NCBI GenBank assembly: GCA_905214955.1
Contig: CAJMON010000099.1
Span: 1-8,769 of the forward strand
Direction: 5' to 3'
Source: an uncultured bacterium
Lineage (GTDB): Bacteria > Bacillota > Clostridia > Lachnospirales > Lachnospiraceae
Length of the DNA stretch: 8,769 bases
Within the stretch, counting starts at the first letter, position 1. Every line of letters starts with the position of its first letter. Below the pieces are notes generated by a model. The model was not told the origin of the DNA and ran no database searches. It saw only the letters and a list, made by a program, of their open reading frames with translations. Of this stretch, positions 1-6,201 are shown one piece after another. Made by a program: the position numbers and the translations under genes.

Positions 1-6
1 CGAATT

Positions 7-50
7 GAGCCAGTGAGTGAAATTTAACGATTCTCTCACTGGTTCTTTTC
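7..50 (+). terminator. Probable intrinsic terminator of a gene lying left of the window
   Basis: An 11-bp stem pairs 7-17 with 35-45 (core CCAGTGAG with CTCACTGG, one G-T pair) and is followed by TTTTC on the plus strand. The T tract is short, so strength is uncertain. The orientation implies a rightward gene ending just outside the window, converging on the leftward DUF2812 gene. Confidence 0.5.
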
Positions 51-80
51 ATTTCATATAAATTTAATCAAATAAGAAAG

Positions 81-102
81 TTAACTTATACATATCAAAT
101 TT
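81..102. repeat. Direct repeat, copy 1 (left of the PadR cassette)
   Basis: These 22 bases begin TTAACTTA and end CATATCAAATTT. They match 1414-1435 in the same orientation with a single T/C difference at the ninth base. After the repeat, copy 1 continues AGGTTACA, while copy 2 has an extra eight bases and then AGGTTATA, so the similarity may extend across a small indel. The two copies bracket the padR-DUF2812 cassette. Confidence 0.75.
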
Positions 103-109
103 AGGTTAC

Positions 110-150
110 AAAAGGGACAAAGCTGATTTTTTACATCTACTGTCCCTTTT
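110..150 (-). terminator. Symmetric hairpin, likely bidirectional terminator
   Basis: A perfect 10-bp inverted repeat pairs 110-119 (AAAAGGGACA) with 141-150 (TGTCCCTTTT) around a 21-base loop. The stem ends in A4/T4 so each strand reads as GC-rich stem followed by TTTT. It is the best candidate to end the padR-DUF2812 transcript from the minus strand, about 150 bases past the DUF2812 stop, and could also stop rightward transcription. The loop is longer than usual for an intrinsic terminator. Confidence 0.5.
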
Positions 151-297
151 ACATTTCCGTTATTATCTATTCATACTATATATCGTAAATAATTCCAGGT
201 GGTAACAAAAAATTTAAAATTCTTTTAAAGTCAGAAAAGAAGTTCCCTACTCATTTAGACAATGAACTCTTTACGTTGATGAGTTGTCAACTGTATA

Positions 298-834
298 CTA
301 TTTTTTTACTTTTTTCCAAAATACAAAATATTTTACAGCAAACTGTAGAAAAGTAATAACATATACAACTAACATTACCCTAAAAAATACTGGTATCCAG
401 CCTGGTTCACTGGGATCTGTTACAATAGTATCAATCAGGATACAAAGAATCATCAATATTAACGGAATTACTCTTCCACGAAAAATCCGATTCATCATAT
501 CCAGACGGGAGATGTCGTCACAGAATATTTCCTCTTTCTGTTGCATCTTGTCTGCTGGTTTCCTGAAATAATTGTATCCATCAAATTCTGTCAGGTATTC
601 CCATCCGCAATCTTCAAACATTCGTATATATTCACTCTGATGTTTGATTTCTTCTTTATTGTAATCTAGCTGGTAAATTACCTTCTCAGGCTCACATCTC
701 TCAAATGTATATAGTCCAGGAAATGTTACGCTCTTGAATTTCCAACCTTCCAAGTGCCTTTTGCTCAGGTAATTTTCTTCTTTTTCGTACTCCATAATAC
801 TAAACCAGTGAATTTCTTTTTTGAGTTTCTTCAT
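298..834 (-). CDS. DUF2812 domain-containing membrane protein
   Basis: The 178-residue product resembles DUF2812 proteins, which are commonly paired with PadR regulators in Firmicutes; their molecular function is not established. The soluble N-terminal part (about 1-115) contains WFSIMEYEKEENYLSKRHLEGWKF-like DUF2812 features: an early Trp, a Lys-rich segment, the HLEGW motif near 28-32, and a FEDCGWEY repeat-like motif near 73-80. Two hydrophobic helices follow, at about 123-141 and 150-171, and the tail is short and basic (KKVKK). The topology suggests a cytoplasmic N-terminal domain held at the membrane. The ATG overlaps the padR stop as ATGA and is preceded by a perfect AGGAGGT site, so the two genes are translationally coupled and presumably controlled together by PadR. 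A stress-response or membrane role is only inference from such pairs. Confidence 0.85.
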   Translation of the reverse strand: MKKLKKEIHWFSIMEYEKEENYLSKRHLEGWKFKSVTFPGLYTFERCEPEKVIYQLDYNKEEIKHQSEYIRMFEDCGWEYLTEFDGYNYFRKPADKMQQKEEIFCDDISRLDMMNRIFRGRVIPLILMILCILIDTIVTDPSEPGWIPVFFRVMLVVYVITFLQFAVKYFVFWKKVKK

Positions 835-1148
835 TGCGTTACCTCCTGTGCATTACGATACAATCTGCGGATTCTTTTTAGCTCAAGCTCCAGAACTTCC
901 GTACCGAGTTCTGTGATCTCATAAATTTTCCTTTTATCTTCTTCCCTGATAAAATGGATTAGGCCATCTTTTTCCATTTTTGAAAGACTTCCATACATGG
1001 TTCCAGGACCAAGTACCACTTCATTTTCTGTCAGTTCTCTTACTTTTTGTACAATCCCGTATCCATGATTTGGAGTACGAAGACATAACAATATGTAAAA
1101 ACTTGTCTCCGTCATGGGAACGTAAACCTTTTTTATATGTGCATCCAT
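831..1148 (-). CDS. PadR-family winged-helix transcriptional regulator
   Basis: This 105-residue protein is a compact PadR regulator. The segment MTETSFYILLCL (about 12-23) followed by HGYGI (28-32) is the typical PadR start. LGPGTMYGSLSKMEKDGLI (about 46-64) is the recognition-helix region, and KRKIYEITELGTEVLE (72-87) forms the wing. The C-terminal helix is short, as in the small PadR subgroup (PadR-s2 like), which dimerises through it. PadR proteins usually repress their own operon and release DNA on ligand binding; the ligand here is unknown. The ATG has AAGGAAAGG upstream (1152-1160) and a near-consensus promoter with overlapping inverted repeats just beyond, pointing to autoregulation. 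It overlaps the DUF2812 gene by four bases. Composition is AT-richer than the conjugation operon upstream, so it probably has a different origin. Confidence 0.93.
   Translation of the reverse strand: MDAHIKKVYVPMTETSFYILLCLRTPNHGYGIVQKVRELTENEVVLGPGTMYGSLSKMEKDGLIHFIREEDKRKIYEITELGTEVLELELKRIRRLYRNAQEVTQ
841..847 (-). promoter_or_regulatory. Ribosome binding site of the DUF2812 gene
   Basis: AGGAGGT on the minus strand lies six bases before the DUF2812 ATG, inside the end of padR. It fixes that start and indicates independent strong initiation in addition to ATGA coupling. Confidence 0.85.
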
Positions 1149-1162
1149 AAACCTTTCCTTTC

Positions 1163-1204
1163 AGTGCGATATATCGTACTTCGATACTTGCATTATATCG
1201 CACT
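1163..1204. promoter_or_regulatory. Probable PadR operator (nested inverted repeats)
   Basis: A perfect 11-bp inverted repeat pairs 1163-1173 (AGTGCGATATA) with 1194-1204 (TATATCGCACT). Nested inside are a 10-bp palindrome CGATATATCG at 1167-1176 and a TATCG/CGATA pair at 1172-1176 and 1182-1186. The block covers the -10 box and the transcription start area of padR, an arrangement expected for autorepression. That PadR is the protein binding here is inference from position and symmetry. Confidence 0.65.
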
Positions 1205-1220
1205 GTGATATATTTATCAA
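1192..1220 (-). promoter_or_regulatory. Housekeeping-type promoter of padR-DUF2812
   Basis: On the minus strand TTGATA (1215-1220) and TATAAT (1192-1197) are separated by exactly 17 bases, a near-consensus vegetative sigma promoter with a perfect -10. It is about 45 bases before the padR start codon and overlaps the inverted-repeat operator. Confidence 0.8.
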
Positions 1221-1308
1221 TACAGTAATACAGTTATCATAAAAAAACCAGAAAATCAGTGTGTCCATTACTGATCTCTGATTTTTTATTTACAGATAAT
1301 ATATCACA
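1204..1308. repeat. Long imperfect palindrome in the padR upstream region
   Basis: TGTGATATAT (1204-1213) has its exact reverse complement at 1299-1308, and the match extends to TATC/GATA with one extra T on the left arm. The terminator hairpin lies at the centre, so the roughly 105-bp segment can fold as one long interrupted hairpin. The outer arms resemble the padR operator half sites. The remainder of the intergenic space to 1472 holds no gene I can support. Confidence 0.5.
1241..1287 (-). terminator. Bidirectional intrinsic terminator after the conjugation operon
   Basis: ATCAGT (1255-1260) pairs with ACTGAT (1270-1275) around a nine-base loop, extended by CAGA (1249-1252) with TCTG (1277-1280), and flanked by A7 on the left and T6 on the right. 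Both strands therefore show a stem followed by a T tract. On the minus strand it would end transcription from the conjugation operon, whose last stop codon is about 185 bases upstream, and insulate padR. Confidence 0.7.
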
Positions 1309-1413
1309 TGCTCTCTAATAGTGTCCTACAGAAGCATAAACTGATACAGCGTATTTTTATGGTTCTTTAAATAATCTTTGCATAAGAATCCATACTTGCA
1401 TCGACTTTCATTA

Positions 1414-1435
1414 TTAACTTACACATATCAAATTT
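1414..1435. repeat. Direct repeat, copy 2 (at the end of the conjugation operon)
   Basis: This is the second copy of the 22-bp repeat at 81-102, same orientation, with one mismatch. It lies 37 bases beyond the stop codon of the hydrolase gene, where the sequence changes from moderate GC to AT-rich. Right after it comes an 8-bp palindrome GTTATAAC (1446-1453). Confidence 0.75.
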
Positions 1436-1472
1436 CTTTTCATAGGTTATAACTTATATTCTATTTTAATTT

Positions 1473-3404
1473 TCAAAGTATACCATATCCCATGATCGTT
1501 CCGTTATTGATATCATAGCTTCTCTGGTTCACGGCATTACTGGAGTTTCCTTCCACGGTGTATACGGTACTGCCTTCGGTTTTCTCCACGATTCCCACAT
1601 GGTCTGAGGTTCCGTCCCCGTTCCAGTCAAAAAAGATCAGGGTTCCGGGTGCTGGGGAATATCCCCGGCTTTTCCACTTTCCCTTGCTCTGGAACCATGC
1701 GATTCCATCATCGCACAGGGAGAATTTTGGCATCTTGCCGCTCTTGATGAGTCCTGCCTGATCCCCACACCAGCTGGCAAAGCAGGCACACCATGCCACA
1801 TGGCTGTCAAAGCCATACCACGACCAGAACTTCTGGCCTCCCTCATTTCCAAGCTGGGTAAGTGCCACCGATACGATCTGGCCGTTGCCTCCAAACAGGC
1901 CGGCAAACAATCCGCCGCTGGAATAATACCGCAGGACATGTGGGACGTACTCTGGGTCGCCATAGGCACTCCATCCATGCGAAGCCGCCTGCTCGTTGGA
2001 AAACTGCAGGGCATTTTCGGCACTGTAACCGCCATACTTCCGTATCGCCCACGTTATGTATCCGTTGCCGTAGTTATATCCTTGCAGGGACAGTTTCAGC
2101 TTATCCATATCCTGTGGACTGGTGCATCCGGCTTCCTTCAGGCAGTCTGCATAATACTGGATTCCTACCTGTATGGAGTAATCTGCGTCCTGGATGGCAT
2201 TGGGACTGTTGGAGTACCTGGTGTTGTATGGGCACTCACTGCTCTGCATGGGATCGGTTCCCCGGCCGCCGGATTCCTGCATCATGATCGCCTGTATCAC
2301 GGAAACGTATTCGGGGATTCCGTACTGGTTGGCATATTTCTGGATAGCTGTTGTATAGGAAAGGACTTCCTGACTCAATGCTTCGTTGCTCTCTGAGCTT
2401 CCTGAAAATGCCGCACCGCCAATGATTCCGACCATGATAACCAATAAAAGAACGATAACTGCTCCGGCGGCTCCCAGTGCAGCCATCATGGACTGCACGG
2501 TTTTCGCTGCCGCTTCCACGGCGGCTTTGGCTGCCTTGAAGGTATTCTGCCCTGCCCTTGCCGTTTTCTGCATCCGGCGGACGTTGTTGGACGTCTGCAT
2601 GGCAGCTTTCTTCGCCGCCTGCTTCGCTGCCCTTCGTTCCATCTGCTTCTGCATCCGGGCTGTCAGGGCGTTGGAGCTGGCCGCACGGAGCTTCTGCTCT
2701 GGCTGGACGCTGATCTTCGCAGACTGGGGAGCCGTCTTGATGATACGCTTCTGTATGGTTTTCGGCTCCGGCTGTTTCCTTGGTTTTTCTTTAATCCGAA
2801 TGGTTTCCGGCTGTTTCTGTCGGATGGCGGTCTGCCTTACTGTATCTTTTGCTTCCTTCTTCCGGCTCTGTTCTCGGATGGAGAGCTGCTTCATTTCTGC
2901 TATTTCCTGTCTGTTCTGGATTCTTGGTGTCTCCCTGGCAGCCCGGATCTTCTGCTCTTTCGTTTTGACGGCATCTGAAACCACCTTTTGCCGCTGGGCT
3001 TCCTGGATCTGTACCTCCCGGATCTGTGCTTCCTGAGCTTCCCGGCTGGCAGGATTGGCGGTCTGTGTGTCCCCTGTTCCTCTGGCGGTTTCTTTCTCCG
3101 CTTCTTTTTTGCCAGCGGCTCTCTGTTTGATCTTCTCGTAGGAAGTCTGTGCGGCTGTCTTTCCGGCTCTGGTTACAGTTCTGCCTGTCTTTCTTGCAGC
3201 CCATTCCTCTGCGGATGTGACTTTCCCACTGGCATATTCGGATGGGGACTGTTCTCCCATGTCATTGTCCCTGGCATTTGCGATGGTCTGGGATTTTTCC
3301 TTGCTCTCCAGTATGGCCGTCCGCATCAGCTCCTTGGGGATTCTGGAGGCAGGATTTTTGGTCTTTGGTTTTGTTGTAACTTCTTTGGTTTTGATATCCT
3401 TCAT
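1473..3404 (-). CDS. Conjugative peptidoglycan hydrolase: lysozyme-like plus CHAP (CD1108-like)
   Basis: This 643-residue protein is the VirB1-type wall-opening enzyme of the transfer apparatus. Residues 1-310 are highly charged, rich in Lys, Arg, Gln and Glu with heptad-like stretches (EAQEAQIREVQIQEAQRQK near 122-140), and should be cytoplasmic. One membrane helix lies at about 311-333. Outside follows a lysozyme-like/transglycosylase domain (about 345-497) with the probable catalytic Glu in MMQESGG (E377), and then a CHAP amidase/endopeptidase domain (about 508-643) with WCACF (Cys539), DHVG (His602) and EGNSS (Asn620). Both active sites look intact. GGAGGTG sits just before the ATG, which lies about 30 bases after the virB4 stop. 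The same two-activity layout is known in Tn916 Orf14 (CwlT), though that one uses NlpC/P60. It is the last gene of the operon here; Tn1549-like elements normally continue with DUF4366 and DUF4315 genes. Confidence 0.9.
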   Translation of the reverse strand: MKDIKTKEVTTKPKTKNPASRIPKELMRTAILESKEKSQTIANARDNDMGEQSPSEYASGKVTSAEEWAARKTGRTVTRAGKTAAQTSYEKIKQRAAGKKEAEKETARGTGDTQTANPASREAQEAQIREVQIQEAQRQKVVSDAVKTKEQKIRAARETPRIQNRQEIAEMKQLSIREQSRKKEAKDTVRQTAIRQKQPETIRIKEKPRKQPEPKTIQKRIIKTAPQSAKISVQPEQKLRAASSNALTARMQKQMERRAAKQAAKKAAMQTSNNVRRMQKTARAGQNTFKAAKAAVEAAAKTVQSMMAALGAAGAVIVLLLVIMVGIIGGAAFSGSSESNEALSQEVLSYTTAIQKYANQYGIPEYVSVIQAIMMQESGGRGTDPMQSSECPYNTRYSNSPNAIQDADYSIQVGIQYYADCLKEAGCTSPQDMDKLKLSLQGYNYGNGYITWAIRKYGGYSAENALQFSNEQAASHGWSAYGDPEYVPHVLRYYSSGGLFAGLFGGNGQIVSVALTQLGNEGGQKFWSWYGFDSHVAWCACFASWCGDQAGLIKSGKMPKFSLCDDGIAWFQSKGKWKSRGYSPAPGTLIFFDWNGDGTSDHVGIVEKTEGSTVYTVEGNSSNAVNQRSYDINNGTIMGYGIL

Positions 3405-3435
3405 CTCTCACCTCCAGTCTCGGCTTGTCCCGCTC

Positions 3436-5772
3436 TTACGCTTCGCCCGGCTTGGTCGTCATCAGGCGGTACAGTTTTGTATTTCTTGGAAACGAATTTT
3501 CAAATGGCACCAGATTTCCGGAACAGCGGATCAGACCATGGCCGGCACCCACATTGGTGATGTAGGATAACTGGTTGTCTGAAATATTCAGAAGTGCCGC
3601 CAGCTCGTCCCGGTCGGTGGTGGCCTGATTCAAAAGGATCAGGAACTCACTGTTCGCCAGCATCAGGCGGGCGGTATCGGATTTCAGAAGTTCCTCTACG
3701 TTCTGGGTAAGCCCGGTGACAAATCCGGAATACTTACGGATACGCTTGTACAGGCGGTAGAAAAAGTCCGCACTGTATTCGTAGCGGAACAGCAGATAAA
3801 ACTCATCCGCAAAGATCCATGTCGTTTTTCCCTTCTTCCAGTTCTGGATCACACGGTTGAAAATAGAATCCAGTGTGACCAGCATGCCAAGGGGCATCAG
3901 CTGTTCGCCCAGCTCCCGAATATCATAGTCGATGATACGGCTCTTCGTGTTGACATTGGTTTCCTGGGCAAAGGTGTTCAGACTTCCGTTGATAAACAAT
4001 TCCGAAGACAAGGCCAGTCCTCTGGCTTCTTCCTCCGGCTGGAGCATGAGCTGTCGGTACAGGTCTTTCAAAGTCGGCACCTGCCCTTTGTAATCGCCCC
4101 TCATATAATCCCGGTACACATCTGCGGTGCAGCGGTCGAGGATGGATTTCTCCTTTGCCGAAAGGTTTCCGGCTCCGACAAGTTGCTCAAACAAGGACAG
4201 GATAAATTCTGACTTCTCAATGAGCGGGTTGCGGTCATTGCCATAGGCGGAATCCATGTCCAGTGCATTCAGATGAGTATCCGAGGTTGCCGAGATCCGG
4301 ATAACCTCTCCGTTTAAGGCTTCCACCAGAGAAGCAAACTCCGACTCTGGATCAAGGATGAGGATGTCATCTTCCGTGGAAAGGGCAAGGTCTACGATCT
4401 CCTCTTTTGCTGAGAAGCTCTTTCCCGAACCGCTGACACCCAGTCGGAAAGAGTTGCCATTTAACAGTTTCCTTCGGTCTGCCACCAGCATATTTTTGCT
4501 GACTGCATTCTGCCCATAATAGATGCCGCCCGGCTGCATGATCTCCTGCGTATGGAATGGAATCAATACGGCAGTGGACTCTGTGGTAAGGGTTCGCACG
4601 GCATCGATTTTCCGCAGGCCATACGGCAGGACGGTATTCAGCCCATCGACCTGTTGCCATTTCAGGGTTGCCATCTGGCAGAGATGTTTTCTGGCAATGG
4701 AATACAGGGTTTCCGTATCAGAATCTAACTGCTTCTTGCTGTCTGCCATATGTACCATCGTCAAGATACCGAACATCATTCTCTGATCCCTGGTGGTCAG
4801 GTCATCCAGCATCTCCTTGGTTTCTTTTCGCTGCAGCTCCATATCGTAAGGAACCACGGCAGAAAAGTTATTGTTTGCATTCTGGCGCCTCTGCCAGTTG
4901 GTGACATTTGTCTCTACGCCCAGCAGTCGGTTCTGGATCTCCCTCACTGCTTCGTCTGTCGGTACCGGGATGATGTCAATGGATAGCATCAGGTTTCTGC
5001 CAAGTCCGCACAGCTCCGATACCATCTCGTCTTTTACATAGCTGGCGTAATCTTCCATAAAAAGGACTCTGCCATATTGCTCACCCAGTTTAAAATGATC
5101 ATTGTGGAATTCCATCGTGTCCGGGCAGATCCAGTCTTTGAAGCTGTGTCCTTTTTTCGCAAAGGCTTTCATGTCAAACGGGAAACTCTGCGGAACGTCT
5201 GCCTTGAAAAAGTCTCGGAAGATCTGGAGCCTCTGTTCTGCATCCAGTTCTTCCCCGATGGAGGACAGCTTGGCCAGATGGGTGATGATATCTGTTCCCA
5301 CACGGGCGAAATAGGTTCTGGCTTCATCGATATTTTTCTTGTGAACGCTGACGGTCAGATAGCGTTCCTGATAGATGCTGTTGTTGGTACCGGAGATTTT
5401 GGACAGGAGCATGTCGTTGTACTCCTTCCGGTATGCATCAAGCCCGTCCCCTTTCATCGGAATCAGCAGGGACTGCTCAAACTCTTCCTTGTTGATCTTG
5501 CGGTTGTTCAGGGTAATCTTCGCCGTACAGCCGGAATCCAGTGCATTTAAAAGCTCGGAATAATCCAGAAACATTTCTGTCTTGTCCGCTTTGCTGGCAA
5601 TGGAATAGTTGATATCCGTAAACCGGAATGTCCGGGAATACTTGCTCTCCACCTGAAAAATACCGTCCGGCCAGATCTTGCGGATGGGGATTGCCTGCTG
5701 GACAGACCTCGGTACTTTAAATTTTTCTTTGTCCTGTTTCAGTGTCTGACTCAGGGTTTTAATCAAAGGCAT
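3436..5772 (-). CDS. virB4: VirB4-family conjugative transfer ATPase
   Basis: The product (778 residues from the chosen ATG) is the cytoplasmic ATPase that powers channel assembly and DNA transfer in type IV secretion. The N-terminal half (about 1-400) is the VirB4/TraE-like region that docks on the membrane complex. The C-terminal half is a RecA-like motor: Walker A in LGVSGSGKS (Lys near 452), DPESEF near 475-480, Walker B in TTWIFADEF (Asp-Glu near 657-658) and the GLTQN motif near 688-692. Length fits the Tn1549/CTn group (about 780-800). A GTG three bases further upstream (5773-5775) is also in frame; I prefer the ATG because AAGGA lies seven bases before it. The start overlaps the end of the PrgI gene by about 14 bases, showing translational coupling. 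No frameshift or lost motif is seen. Confidence 0.95.
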   Translation of the reverse strand: MPLIKTLSQTLKQDKEKFKVPRSVQQAIPIRKIWPDGIFQVESKYSRTFRFTDINYSIASKADKTEMFLDYSELLNALDSGCTAKITLNNRKINKEEFEQSLLIPMKGDGLDAYRKEYNDMLLSKISGTNNSIYQERYLTVSVHKKNIDEARTYFARVGTDIITHLAKLSSIGEELDAEQRLQIFRDFFKADVPQSFPFDMKAFAKKGHSFKDWICPDTMEFHNDHFKLGEQYGRVLFMEDYASYVKDEMVSELCGLGRNLMLSIDIIPVPTDEAVREIQNRLLGVETNVTNWQRRQNANNNFSAVVPYDMELQRKETKEMLDDLTTRDQRMMFGILTMVHMADSKKQLDSDTETLYSIARKHLCQMATLKWQQVDGLNTVLPYGLRKIDAVRTLTTESTAVLIPFHTQEIMQPGGIYYGQNAVSKNMLVADRRKLLNGNSFRLGVSGSGKSFSAKEEIVDLALSTEDDILILDPESEFASLVEALNGEVIRISATSDTHLNALDMDSAYGNDRNPLIEKSEFILSLFEQLVGAGNLSAKEKSILDRCTADVYRDYMRGDYKGQVPTLKDLYRQLMLQPEEEARGLALSSELFINGSLNTFAQETNVNTKSRIIDYDIRELGEQLMPLGMLVTLDSIFNRVIQNWKKGKTTWIFADEFYLLFRYEYSADFFYRLYKRIRKYSGFVTGLTQNVEELLKSDTARLMLANSEFLILLNQATTDRDELAALLNISDNQLSYITNVGAGHGLIRCSGNLVPFENSFPRNTKLYRLMTTKPGEA

Positions 5773-6193
5773 CACCCCTTCCTTTTCGCTTCTTTGGTTT
5801 CTTCTGTTTCGTCCGCTTCTTCTCCAGAAGCTCCGCTCCGTTTCCCATCATTTTTTCACCCAGCCGCAGGCTCTCTTCCAGACAGGAAAAGTACAGGTTT
5901 TCCGACTTAAATACCAGCCGTTTCGGATACAGCAGTTCGGATTTGATGACTGTCCATGCAAACTGTTCTGCCGTCATGCCGTGGTAACGGAAAAAGCCGC
6001 AGGCCGCAAAGGGAGCCGCCCCAAGGATGCACAGCCATCCAGTTACCTGTTCCCCGGCATATTTCCGGGTGAGGAAATAAATCCCAAGGGCTGCCAGGAT
6101 TGCCAGTACCGAAAATAAGCACTGCCGGAAACTTAACCCCCAGAACATTGACTCCTGATAGTCTCGGATTTCTTTATTCATTTTCACTTCCAT
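5759..6193 (-). CDS. prgI: PrgI family protein, T4SS membrane component
   Basis: This 144-residue protein matches the PrgI family, small membrane partners encoded just before VirB4 in Gram-positive transfer systems (named from Enterococcus pCF10). The start MEVKMNKEIRDYQES and the following FWGLSFRQ are typical. Two membrane helices lie at about 24-42 and 49-67, followed by the conserved MTAEQFAW and LLYPKRL segments (about 73-93). The C-terminal tail is strongly basic (KKRTKQKKPKKRKGRGD) and should face the cytoplasm. Family members start with MEVKI-like residues, so I keep the first ATG although its AAAGG site is 11 bases away; a second Met at residue 5 is possible. It follows the DUF4313 gene by eight bases and overlaps virB4. 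The role in the channel is inferred from VirB3-like position and topology. Confidence 0.92.
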   Translation of the reverse strand: MEVKMNKEIRDYQESMFWGLSFRQCLFSVLAILAALGIYFLTRKYAGEQVTGWLCILGAAPFAACGFFRYHGMTAEQFAWTVIKSELLYPKRLVFKSENLYFSCLEESLRLGEKMMGNGAELLEKKRTKQKKPKKRKGRGDAFD

Positions 6194-6201
6194 GTTGTTT
6201 T

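Larger units (their letters stand above)
1..297. other. AT-rich non-coding region downstream of the DUF2812 gene
   Basis: I find no supportable gene here on either strand. The stretch holds a terminator-like hairpin at 7-50, one copy of a 22-bp direct repeat at 81-102, a symmetric hairpin at 110-150, a 10-base copy (178-187) of a sequence also found in the padR operator, an AT-only inverted repeat (213-219 with 223-229), and a bulged hairpin around 259-289 (GACAA pairing with TTGTC). Base composition is clearly more AT-rich than the conjugation genes to the right. The region is read through or terminated by transcripts coming from the DUF2812 gene on the minus strand. Confidence 0.6.

Noticed and set aside
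284..571. 95-codon plus-strand frame
   Set aside because: It is antisense to the DUF2812 gene, which has a perfect ribosome binding site and operon partner; the plus-strand frame has no such support.
1021..1203. 60-codon minus-strand frame overlapping padR
   Set aside because: It is out of frame with padR, would start upstream inside the operator region, and has no ribosome binding site.
1184..1401. 10-bp direct repeat ATACTTGCAT at 1184-1193 and 1392-1401
   Set aside because: It is short, has no symmetric arrangement with other signals, and may well be chance in this sequence.
1446..1453. Palindrome GTTATAAC next to the operon end
   Set aside because: An 8-bp palindrome is expected often in AT-rich DNA and it has no partner copy or T tract.
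1637..2052. Minus-strand frames within the hydrolase gene (1637-2035, 1843-2052) and similar ones at 2791-3204, 4367-4660, 5907-6122 and 6718-7038
   Set aside because: They are alternative frames of well-supported genes with unnatural composition and no family resemblance.
1800..3570. Long plus-strand open frames (1800-2396, 2386-3036, 2988-3560, 3217-3570) opposite the hydrolase and the end of virB4
   Set aside because: They lie antisense to a gene with clear domains and active-site residues, their proteins show Cys/Phe/Leu-rich composition expected from antisense reading of Lys/Arg/Gln codons, and no ribosome binding site or family match is evident.
5077..5550. 157-codon plus-strand frame inside virB4
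   Set aside because: It is antisense to the conserved VirB4 N-terminal region and has no recognisable motif.
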